Positions 57,328 to 64,000 of a stretch of 64,000 nucleotides of DNA are shown in pieces. The stretch covers positions 124,001-188,000 of the forward strand of contig NZ_JOEM01000007.1 of the NCBI RefSeq assembly GCF_000718135.1, given 5' to 3'. The position numbers were made by a program, and so were the translations under genes. The DNA comes from Streptomyces cyaneofuscatus (GTDB lineage: Bacteria; Actinomycetota; Actinomycetes; Streptomycetales; Streptomycetaceae). Position 1 is the first letter of the stretch; every line of letters starts with the position of its first letter. The notes below the pieces were generated by a model. That model ran no database searches. It saw only the letters and a program-made list of their open reading frames with translations, and had not been told where the DNA came from.

Positions 57328-58581
57328 TTGACGGACCCCTGGGTGGCCCTGGCCGCTGACACGGACCCCGGTGAGCGGATGGGCGCGCTGCGTCGCGCGC
57401 ACGAGGTGTTCACCTCGGCGGGACGGCTGGAACGGCCGGTGCGTACGGTGGTCGGCGAGTCGTGGCTCCGCTCGGCCCGGGCCCGTGTCAGCCCGGACGG
57501 CGCCCCCGTGGTCGAATTCGGCGCGGACGAGCTGGGCCTCTACCGTGAAGCCCATCCGCTGGCCCGGGCGATGCCCGTGATCCGTGAACTCATGGGCGCG
57601 TACGCGACGGACGGGGAGCATCTACTGGCCGTCTGCGACGCCCACGGCAGGCTGCTGTGGGTGGAGGGCCACGCGGCGGCCCGCCGCCGGGCGGGGGCGA
57701 TGAACTTCGTGGAGGGCGCCCGCTGGGCGGAGAGCGTGGCCGGGACCAACGCGCCGGGCACGGCCATCGCGGTCGACCGGCCGGTACAGGTCTTCGCGGC
57801 CGAGCACTTCCTGCGCCCGGTGCAGCAGTGGACGTGCGCGGCGGCCCCGCTCCACGACCCGCACACCGGCCGGGTACTGGGGGCGGTGGACATCACGGGC
57901 GGCGACGGGCTGGCGCACCCGCACAGTCTGGCCTTCGTCCAGGCGGTGGCGCGGGCCGCCGAGTCGCAACTCGCACTCCTCGCACCGGCGGCGGACGGCG
58001 GGTCGGCGCGGCTGAGCGCGCTGGGCCGGGACGAGGCGCTGCTCGTGGCCGGGGACCGCAGGATCCGGCTCAGCAGGCGGCACAGCGAGATCCTCGTCGC
58101 CCTGGCCCGCCGCCCGGAGGGGCTGAGCGGGGACGAGCTGCTGATCGAGCTGTACGAGGACGAGTCGGTGCCCCCCGTGACACTGCGGGCCGAACTCTCC
58201 CGGCTCAGAAGGCTGCTGGGCCCGGAGCTGTTGCACTCGCGCCCGTACCGGCTCGGCGTGCCGGTGGACGCCGACTTCGACACGGTGGCGCGCAGGCTGG
58301 GTTCCGGGGCGGTGGCGGCGGCGCTGGGCGCGTACGCGGGCCCGCTGCTCCCGGGTTCGCGCGCCCCCGCCGTCGTACGGCTGCGCCATCGCATCGCGGA
58401 CGAGTTGCGGGCGGCGCTGATCGCCCGGGGTGATCCGGGGCTGCTGGCCGACTGGGCGTACAGCCCGTGGGGCGAGGACGACCTGGCGGTGTGGCGGGCA
58501 CTGGCGGGGGCGGCCCCGGCGGAGCGGCGGGCAGCGCTGCTGGAGAGGGTGCGGGGGCTGGACGCGGAGCAGGGGGGCTGA
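57328..58581 (+). CDS. GAF-domain transcriptional regulator (AcoR-like N-terminus)
   Basis: A 417-residue regulator starting at TTG 57328 with GGAGGG 4 bases upstream. Residues 15-220 resemble the sensory part of AcoR-type activators: ELMGAYATDGEHLLAVCDAHGRLLWVEG, NFVEGARWAESVAGTNAPGTAIAVDRPVQVFAAEHFLRPVQQWTCAAAPLHDPHTGRVLGAVDITGG. There is no sigma-54 ATPase domain. The C-terminal half (about 230-320) has RRIRLSRRHSEILVALARRPEGLSGDELLIELYEDESVPPVTLRAELSRLRRLLG, a winged helix like SARP/OmpR types. It lies directly upstream of an aldehyde dehydrogenase, so it probably activates that gene through the dyad at 58633. Confidence 0.85.
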   Translation: MTDPWVALAADTDPGERMGALRRAHEVFTSAGRLERPVRTVVGESWLRSARARVSPDGAPVVEFGADELGLYREAHPLARAMPVIRELMGAYATDGEHLLAVCDAHGRLLWVEGHAAARRRAGAMNFVEGARWAESVAGTNAPGTAIAVDRPVQVFAAEHFLRPVQQWTCAAAPLHDPHTGRVLGAVDITGGDGLAHPHSLAFVQAVARAAESQLALLAPAADGGSARLSALGRDEALLVAGDRRIRLSRRHSEILVALARRPEGLSGDELLIELYEDESVPPVTLRAELSRLRRLLGPELLHSRPYRLGVPVDADFDTVARRLGSGAVAAALGAYAGPLLPGSRAPAVVRLRHRIADELRAALIARGDPGLLADWAYSPWGEDDLAVWRALAGAAPAERRAALLERVRGLDAEQGG

Positions 58582-58632
58582 GGGGGGTTCGGGCATGGGG
58601 CAGGGGGCGGCTCCGCGCAAACGCCCCCGTAC

Positions 58633-58647
58633 TGCAACGGCGTTGCA
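58633..58647. promoter_or_regulatory. palindromic operator TGCAAC-GGC-GTTGCA
   Basis: A perfect 6-bp dyad with 3-base spacer, 72 bases before the aldehyde dehydrogenase ATG and 52 bases after the regulator stop. Candidate binding site of the GAF regulator. Confidence 0.55.
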
Positions 58648-58719
58648 ACGTCCGGCCTCCTAGCCTCGCGCCGAGGGCCGTCCAACGGCGGGCGGCACCG
58701 GATCCGGGAGGCCACAGAG

Positions 58720-60243
58720 ATGACCCGTTACGCCGCACCAGGCACCGAGGGCGCGATCGTCACGTACGCGTCCCGCTACGACCACTGGATCGGCGGCGCG
58801 TACGTCCCGCCGGTCCGGGGCGGGTACTTCGAGAACCCCAGTCCCGTCAACGGCCGCGCCTTCACCGAGATCGCCCGCGGCACCGCCGAGGACGTCGAAC
58901 TCGCCCTGGACGCGGCACACTCCGCCGCGCCCGCGTGGGGAGCGACCCCGGCCGGTGACCGGGCGGCCGTCCTGAACCGGATCGCGGACCGTATGGAGGC
59001 GCATCTGGAGGAGCTGGCGGTCGCGGAGAGCTGGGAGAACGGAAAGCCGGTGCGCGAGACGCTGGCCGCCGACATCCCGCTGGCCATCGACCACTTCCGT
59101 TACTTCGCGGGGGTCCTGCGCGCCCAGGAGGGCTCGCTCAGCGAGCTGGACGAGGACACCGTCGCGTACCACTTCCACGAGCCGCTGGGCGTGGTCGGCC
59201 AGATCATCCCGTGGAACTTCCCCATCCTGATGGCCACCTGGAAGCTCGCCCCGGCGCTGGCCGCGGGCAACGCGGTGGTCCTCAAGCCGGCCGAGCAGAC
59301 TCCGGCCTCCATCCACTTCTGGATGAGCCTGGTGGCAGATCTGCTGCCGCCCGGGATCGTCAACATCGTCAACGGCTTCGGCGAGGAGGCCGGCAAGCCG
59401 CTGGCCTCCAGCCCGCGCGTCGCGAAGATCGCGTTCACCGGGGAGACCACGACGGGGCGGCTGATCATGCGGTACGCCTCCGAGAACCTCAAGCCGGTGA
59501 CACTGGAGCTGGGCGGCAAGTCGCCGAACATCTTCTTCGACGACGTCTCCCGCAGCGACGACGACTTCCTCGACAAGGCCCTCGAAGGCTTCACCATGTT
59601 CGCCCTCAACCAGGGCGAGGTGTGCACGTGTCCCTCGCGCGCCCTGATCCAGCGAGGGCACTACGGCGCCTTCCTGGAGGCCGGGATCGCCCGCACGGAG
59701 AAGATCCTGCCGGGCAACCCCCTCGACACCGACACGATGATCGGCGCGCAGGCGTCCGACGCCCAGCTCCAGAAGATCCTCTCCTACCTGGAGATCGGCC
59801 GGCAGGAGGGCGCGAAGATCCTCACGGGCGGTGAGCGCATCGAGCACGGCGGCGAACTGGCGGGCGGCTACTACGTCCAGCCGACGGTCTTCGAGGGCGA
59901 CAACCGGATGCGGGTCTTCCAGGAGGAGATCTTCGGCCCGGTCGTGGCGGTGGCCGCCTTCACCGACTTCGACGACGCCATCACGACGGCCAACGACACC
60001 CTGTACGGGCTCGGGGCCGGTGTATGGACCCGCGACACCAACACCGCGTACCGGGCGGGCCGCGCGATCAAGGCGGGCCGGGTCTGGACGAACTGCTACC
60101 ACGCGTATCCGGCCCACGCTGCGTTCGGCGGCTACAAGGAGTCGGGCATCGGCCGGGAGAACCACAAGATGATGCTGGAGCACTACCAGCAGACGAAGAA
60201 CCTTCTGGTGTCGTACTCGGCGCAGAAGCTGGGCTTCTTCTAG
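58720..60243 (+). CDS. aldehyde dehydrogenase (ExaC/AldB type)
   Basis: A 507-residue NAD(P)-dependent aldehyde dehydrogenase. Residues: [39 protein letters not shown] near 150-190 (substrate/cofactor channel and Lys), the general-base Glu in [13 protein letters not shown] near 263, catalytic Cys in [11 protein letters not shown] near 301, and [10 protein letters not shown] near 405. The CTC pair and the overall wording match acetaldehyde dehydrogenases linked to alcohol oxidation. ATG 58720. The upstream GAF regulator is of the class that controls alcohol and acetoin use, consistent with this role. Confidence 0.93.
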   Translation: MTRYAAPGTEGAIVTYASRYDHWIGGAYVPPVRGGYFENPSPVNGRAFTEIARGTAEDVELALDAAHSAAPAWGATPAGDRAAVLNRIADRMEAHLEELAVAESWENGKPVRETLAADIPLAIDHFRYFAGVLRAQEGSLSELDEDTVAYHFHEPLGVVGQIIPWNFPILMATWKLAPALAAGNAVVLKPAEQTPASIHFWMSLVADLLPPGIVNIVNGFGEEAGKPLASSPRVAKIAFTGETTTGRLIMRYASENLKPVTLELGGKSPNIFFDDVSRSDDDFLDKALEGFTMFALNQGEVCTCPSRALIQRGHYGAFLEAGIARTEKILPGNPLDTDTMIGAQASDAQLQKILSYLEIGRQEGAKILTGGERIEHGGELAGGYYVQPTVFEGDNRMRVFQEEIFGPVVAVAAFTDFDDAITTANDTLYGLGAGVWTRDTNTAYRAGRAIKAGRVWTNCYHAYPAHAAFGGYKESGIGRENHKMMLEHYQQTKNLLVSYSAQKLGFF

Positions 60244-60681
60244 AGCCTGGCGGGACCTGCCTCGCTGCTTCGCCAGCTGGAAGACGGTTCACGATCGTCA
60301 TCGCAGGTGGTCGGCGGACGGCACGTGGGAAAGGACGTGCCGCCCGCTCGGGATTGCGGGCGCCTTGGTCGACCGGGACGGCGTTCTGGTTCACCGTGCA
60401 CGCCGCACCACCTCGGCGCGAGAATCCGCCGACGTACTCCTCGGTGCGGTTCACGAAGTATGCGGTAGGCCGCCTCGTGGGACTGCTCGACGATTGAGCG
60501 CAGACCGCGCCGCTCCTGGCACGGGGAGCACGCGTACAGGCGAAGGAGGCGGGCGCCTCGGTGGTCGATGGTGTGGTCATGACCAGGACCGGAGAAGCGG
60601 CTATGCCCTGCAGTCCCGGACGCTGCGCGAGATTGCGCGACCCGGCACGGGAGTTGGGGCGGAATGCTCAGGTCGGCGCCA
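60244..60681. other. 438-base stretch with no intact gene
   Basis: No open frame here looks like a real protein. A short stem, CTGGCG (60247) with CGCCAG (60271), right after the aldehyde dehydrogenase stop may be its terminator. The remaining sequence has scattered fragments with ordinary codon bias in shifting frames (for example minus-strand TAYFVNRTEEYVGGF), suggesting a decayed gene, but I cannot name it. Confidence 0.4.
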
Positions 60682-61140
60682 TCAGATGACGGGCCAGGGA
60701 GTCGCTGTTTCGGAGGAACGTCGCGGTGACGGTCGTTCGCCACGGCCGCCGGCGGCGACCAGCGCACGCCACCGGAAGCCGTTGAGCTTCTTCTCGAAGT
60801 TGTACGTGTCGACGAACCCGCCGTCCCTGAGAACGCGGGAGGCCTGGAGGGCGCGGCAGCCGTCCACCACCCGGCCGGCGAGTTCCCCCTCGGGACTGTC
60901 GAGGTCGCGGTCCACCACGTAGCAGTGGTGCAGGCGACGCGCCGGTCCGGCCGAGGGGTTCGCCAGAGCGCCGTCCAGGCGCCCCAGGACGCCTTCGGCC
61001 AGCACCCTCGCCGCGGCCGAGAAGTCACGTCCCCGCGCGGAATCCGGGTGCTCGGCCGCGACCTGGGGCAACTCCGACGCCAAGCGTCGTAAATCCCTGG
61101 TGAGCTGCTCCACCCGCGTCTCAAGGTCCGACTCGGTCAC
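60682..61140 (-). CDS. hypothetical protein
   Basis: A 152-residue protein not recognised. An N-terminal charged helix (ESDLETRVEQLTRDLRRLASELPQVAAEHPDSARGRDFSAAARVLAEGVLGRLDGAL) is likely a coiled coil. The second half contains RRLHHCYVVDRDLDSPEGELAGRVVDGCRALQASRVLRDGGFVDTYNFEKKLNGFRWRA. GTG 61140 with GGGGAAC upstream is chosen over the longer frame to 61392, whose N-terminal 84 residues look non-coding. It is divergent from the phosphatase gene at 61527. Confidence 0.55.
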   Translation of the reverse strand: MTESDLETRVEQLTRDLRRLASELPQVAAEHPDSARGRDFSAAARVLAEGVLGRLDGALANPSAGPARRLHHCYVVDRDLDSPEGELAGRVVDGCRALQASRVLRDGGFVDTYNFEKKLNGFRWRALVAAGGRGERPSPRRSSETATPWPVI

Positions 61141-61526
61141 AGGTTCCCCGGACGTTTTCGGGCTCCGGTCGACGGAAGTCTTCTGGCTCCATGGTTGGGC
61201 TGGAGGGGGCGCGAGGACGTGATTCACGCCCCTGTAGCAAGGTGATGTGACCCCACTTCGATCGAGTGGTTCCGGTAGCCCGGGGGGGCGGGGTCTCGCG
61301 GCAGCCTGGGAGCCTCGGTCAGCTCTCGTCAGCATGCCCGGTGGCCCGGCGGAACGCCTGGGCGTGCTGATATCCCGGATGCGGGGGATCATCGAGGCAT
61401 GAGTGGTGATGGTCTCCTGCCGTCGTCCGGAGAGTGGGGCGGGCGGAGGCGATCAGCGGCGGCAGACGATGGTATGCCGGCAGCCTGGATCTCGGGCTCG
61501 TCGGCCCAATGGCGGAGGGCACGGCC
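61141..61526. other. 386-base divergent region
   Basis: No gene seen. It must hold the promoters of the hypothetical gene (minus) and the PP2C phosphatase (plus). It includes a G-run (CCCGGGGGGGCGGGG, 61278-61292) and several partial GGCTCC repeats; I see no clear -35/-10 pair. Confidence 0.4.
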
Positions 61527-63176
61527 GTGAACGAGGAGCGGCTCCTCCGTCGGTACCGGGCACTCATGGGGGCCGTACCGCAGTCGGTGTGGGTGATGTC
61601 GCCCAGCGGTGACGTCTCCATATTGTCCCGAGGCGGGATCGCCGAGACGCTGTGGACTCCCGGCACCGATACCTCGTGGATGGACGCCGTGCATCCCAAG
61701 GACCGGGACTGGTTCCAGCGTGCATGGCGCAGGGCTACGCGCGAGCGGTCCTCGCTCGATGCGATCGTCAGGGTGCGGCTCGACGGAGACGTCGACCGCT
61801 TCCGCCACGTCAAGATCATTGCTGCGCCCGCCATCGACGAGAACGGGGAAGTGGAGTTTGTCGGAACTGCCACCGACGCCGAGGAGCACTGGCGTGCCCG
61901 TATGCGGGAGAAGCTGCTCGCGCGTATGGCGGCGGTGCCCGCGGCCCGCGATCTTTCGGAGGCGTTTCTGACGACGGCTGCGGCCGTCGTGCCCGAGCTC
62001 GCTGACGCGGTGGCCATCTTCCGCGTAGTGGACGGCGTCGAAGCGGGTGCGCGGCCTTCCCACGCATCCACCCCAACGCCGCCGGAGCGTGTGGGGCTTG
62101 CCCCCGGTCTGCCTTCCCTGCCCCCTCTGGACGCCGACTTCATGCTGGGGCAGGTCGCCCAGCGGGCCATCAAGAGCCAGGAGGCTCGACTTCTGGTCTT
62201 CCCGCCCGACGGACCTCCCGACGAAGGGCTCTCGAACGTTTCCGTACGGTGGCTGCGCAAGGCCGGAGCGACTGGCATGGCGTTGGTGCCCGTGGTGGTG
62301 GACGGCCGGACCGTCGCGCTGGCGACGATCGCGACCTGCCGGGGCAACCCGCCCCCGGACGAGGCCGACCTCTCGCTGCTGCGGGACGTCTTCCAGCAGA
62401 TGAGCGGGCCGCTGCGCCGGACGATGGAGCTGCAGACCATCCGCAGCAGGGCACTCGCGCTACAGCAGTCGTTCCTCGCGGCCCCGCCGGCCATCGACGG
62501 TCTCACGATCACAGCGCTCTACCATCCGGCGGACTCGGCGGCGGAGGTCGGCGGGGACTGGTACGACGCCGTCCGGCTCTCCCTCGACGCCCTCGCCCTG
62601 TCCATCGGCGATATCGCGGGGCACGACCTCGACGCGGCCATGGCGATGGGACGCGTCAACAGCATCCTGCGGGGACTCGCCTACGACTGCGGCCCGGCCG
62701 CCGATCCGGCGTCCACGCTGGGGCGTCTCGACCGCATCGTGCAGGCGCTCGACAGTCCGTCGATGGTCACGGCGGTGCACGCGGTCCTGCACCGCCGGAC
62801 GCGCGGCAGCTGGCACATCGCCCTGTCCAACGCCGGGCATCCGCCGCCCCTGGTCATCCCAGCGGACGCCCCGTCGCGGTATCTGCACGGCCTGACAGCC
62901 CCGGACCCGCCCTTGTGCGTCACCGACTCCCTCGCCCGCACCACCCTCGACGCGGACCTGCACGCAGGGGACATCCTGGTGCTCTACACCGACGGGCTGG
63001 TGGAGACGCGAGAGACGGACATCGGTGACAACCTTCAGCGGTTGCGTGAACGCTCCGACGTGCTGGCCCGCCGGGGCATGCCCCTGCCTTCCTTGATCCG
63101 CAGCCTTCTGCCACCTCTGCACCACCGCCGGGACGACATCGCCATGATCGCCCTGCAAGCCCGGCCGGACTCATGA
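61527..63176 (+). CDS. PAS-GAF-SpoIIE/PP2C phosphatase
   Basis: A 549-residue regulator. A PAS-like domain (about 10-125) contains LMGAVPQSVWVMSPSGDVSILSRGG, WMDAVHPKDRDWFQRAWRRATRER and FRHVKIIAAPAIDENGEVEFVGTATDAEEHWRAR. A GAF-like region (about 140-310) has AEVVPELADAVAIFRVVDG-type sequence. The PP2C domain (about 330-545) has VGGDWYDAVRLS, IGDIAGHDLDAAMAMGRVNS, LYTDGLVETRETD and RRDDIAMIAL. It should dephosphorylate STAS anti-anti-sigma proteins in response to a signal sensed by PAS/GAF. GTG 61527 with GGAGG 9 bases upstream is preferred; ATG 61509 is in frame. Confidence 0.92.
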   Translation: MNEERLLRRYRALMGAVPQSVWVMSPSGDVSILSRGGIAETLWTPGTDTSWMDAVHPKDRDWFQRAWRRATRERSSLDAIVRVRLDGDVDRFRHVKIIAAPAIDENGEVEFVGTATDAEEHWRARMREKLLARMAAVPAARDLSEAFLTTAAAVVPELADAVAIFRVVDGVEAGARPSHASTPTPPERVGLAPGLPSLPPLDADFMLGQVAQRAIKSQEARLLVFPPDGPPDEGLSNVSVRWLRKAGATGMALVPVVVDGRTVALATIATCRGNPPPDEADLSLLRDVFQQMSGPLRRTMELQTIRSRALALQQSFLAAPPAIDGLTITALYHPADSAAEVGGDWYDAVRLSLDALALSIGDIAGHDLDAAMAMGRVNSILRGLAYDCGPAADPASTLGRLDRIVQALDSPSMVTAVHAVLHRRTRGSWHIALSNAGHPPPLVIPADAPSRYLHGLTAPDPPLCVTDSLARTTLDADLHAGDILVLYTDGLVETRETDIGDNLQRLRERSDVLARRGMPLPSLIRSLLPPLHHRRDDIAMIALQARPDS

Positions 63177-63265
63177 CCGCGCCTCTCGCGAATCTCACCG
63201 TTTGCACCCGGAAGAGTGTCTCCATACCGTCGAGAAAGCCCGTCCCCGGATGAGAGAGGCACCGC

Positions 63266-64000
63266 ATGAACACGCCGAACGACCATCAGGGCAAGCTAGC
63301 GACCTCACGCGCCCACTCCGCCCGGGTGTACGACTACATCCTGGGTGGCAAAGACCACTACCCCGTGGATGAGGAAGCGGGCGACGCCATGTGCCGACAC
63401 TGGCCCGCCCTGCCCGTGCACATGATGGAAAACCGCCGGTTCATGCACCGCGCGGCGCGCTTCCTGGCAGAGGAGCGAGGCATCCGCCAGTTCCTCGACA
63501 TCGGAACCGGTCTTCCGACGTCCCCGAACCTGCACGAGATCGCGCAGGAAGTGGCCCCGGAATCGCACGTAGTCTACGTCGACAACGATCCCATCGTCCT
63601 CGCTCACGCCCGCGCCCTGCTGCAGAGTTCGCCCGAGGGCGCAACCGCCTACGTGGACGCGAACATGCACGACCCCGGCACCATCCTGGACAGTCCCGAG
63701 TTCCGCGAGCTCATCGACCTGAACCGGCCCGTCGGCCTCATGGTCATCGGCATCATGCACTTCATCCTGCCCCCTGACGACCGGCGTCTGGTCCAGGACC
63801 TGCTGAACCCGCTGCCCTCCGGCAGCTACCTGGCGATGACCATCGGCACCGCGGACTTCGCGCCCGAGGAGGTGAACCGGGTCGCCCAGGAGTACCGTGA
63901 GCAAGGTATGCCCTTTGTCTTGCGAGATCTACGAACCGCCACCTCGTTCTTCGACGGCCTGGAACTGCAGGATCCCGAGGTCACCCAGGTGCATGCATGG
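63266..64000 (+). CDS. S-adenosyl methyltransferase (Methyltransf_19/DUF574 type), partial
   Basis: The frame is open from ATG 63266 to the right edge (245 codons), so the C-terminus is outside the window. It begins HQGKLATSRAHSARVYDYILGGKDHYPVDEEAG, a signature of this actinomycete family (S-A-R-V-Y-D-Y-x-L-G-G-K). Next comes the SAM site IRQFLDIGTGLPTSPNLHEIAQ near residue 75, VVYVDNDPIVLAHARALL, and later LMVIGIMHFILPPDDRR. These proteins are abundant in Streptomyces, often near regulators, but their substrate is unknown. GAGAGAGGC serves as ribosome site. Confidence 0.88.
   Translation, partial: MNTPNDHQGKLATSRAHSARVYDYILGGKDHYPVDEEAGDAMCRHWPALPVHMMENRRFMHRAARFLAEERGIRQFLDIGTGLPTSPNLHEIAQEVAPESHVVYVDNDPIVLAHARALLQSSPEGATAYVDANMHDPGTILDSPEFRELIDLNRPVGLMVIGIMHFILPPDDRRLVQDLLNPLPSGSYLAMTIGTADFAPEEVNRVAQEYREQGMPFVLRDLRTATSFFDGLELQDPEVTQVHAW

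Noticed and set aside
60365..60922. Plus-strand ORF after the aldehyde dehydrogenase
   Set aside because: Arg/Gly-rich, no ribosome site, no domain, and its 3' half is antisense to the better-supported gene at 60682-61140.

Overview
The window reads as a Streptomyces chromosome. GC content is very high with strong third-position GC bias, GTG starts are frequent, and many stops and starts overlap (ATGA/GTGA). The gene families are typical of the genus: a Spo0M-like protein, several SpoIIE/PP2C phosphatases, conservon-type GTPase and roadblock proteins, a sortase LAETG surface protein, DUF5914, and a SNF2/SWIM pair. I saw no tRNA, rRNA, CRISPR array, intact insertion sequence or prophage.

Layout. 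0.3-8.6 kb: a complete isorenieratene-type carotenoid cluster as two convergent operons, crtE-I-B-V (plus) and crtY-T-U (minus), almost every junction overlapping. 8.7-11.3 kb: a small hypothetical gene, a one-step HTH regulator paired with a DUF4180 protein, and a Spo0M-like protein. 11.4-15.6 kb: two CNNM/CorC-type cation transporter genes behind a structured leader with a short proline-containing upstream ORF, then a YrdC/Sua5 protein and small unknowns. 15.6-21.4 kb: ABC-F ATPase, MptB-type mannosyltransferase, SpoIIE phosphatase and MASE1 membrane protein. 21.6-25.8 kb: a small Rv0909-like protein, a sigma factor fused to a zinc-finger, membrane and CAP domain, and a FUSC membrane protein. 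25.9-28.4 kb: a cytochrome oxidase subunit I gene broken by an internal deletion, and an F420/NADPH reductase-like gene. 28.5-32.9 kb: a divergent Asp23/Gls24 envelope-stress island with its own ECF sigma factor and a zinc-finger/Asp23 fusion that is a candidate anti-sigma. 33-42 kb: SRPBCC protein, enoyl-CoA hydratase-family hydrolase, a PAS-GAF-PP2C-ATPase phosphatase, a truncated LAETG surface protein, GNAT, and a split conservon pair around a PPOX oxidoreductase. 42.3-46.4 kb: ArsR regulator, Mg2+ P-type ATPase, TatA and TerD. 46.5-52 kb: methyltransferase, hydrolase, PadR regulator, MpaB-type oxygenase and a fatty-acid desaturase. 52.3-64 kb: SNF2 helicase with SWIM protein, Tat-exported amidase, GAF regulator with aldehyde dehydrogenase, a degraded stretch, another PP2C phosphatase, and the start of an S-adenosyl methyltransferase that runs off the right edge.

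How parts work together. The crt genes give a full route from prenyl diphosphates through phytoene, lycopene and beta-carotene to an aromatic carotenoid. Their two operon promoters share a bipartite element with identical spacing, so one factor probably drives both. The same logic appears in the Asp23 island: the two divergent promoters carry the same bipartite element, which suggests an autoregulated ECF regulon. These two paired elements, the CNNM leader with its upstream ORF, and the sigma-zinc finger-CAP fusion are the most promising leads. All family names come from recognising motifs by eye; no database search was run.
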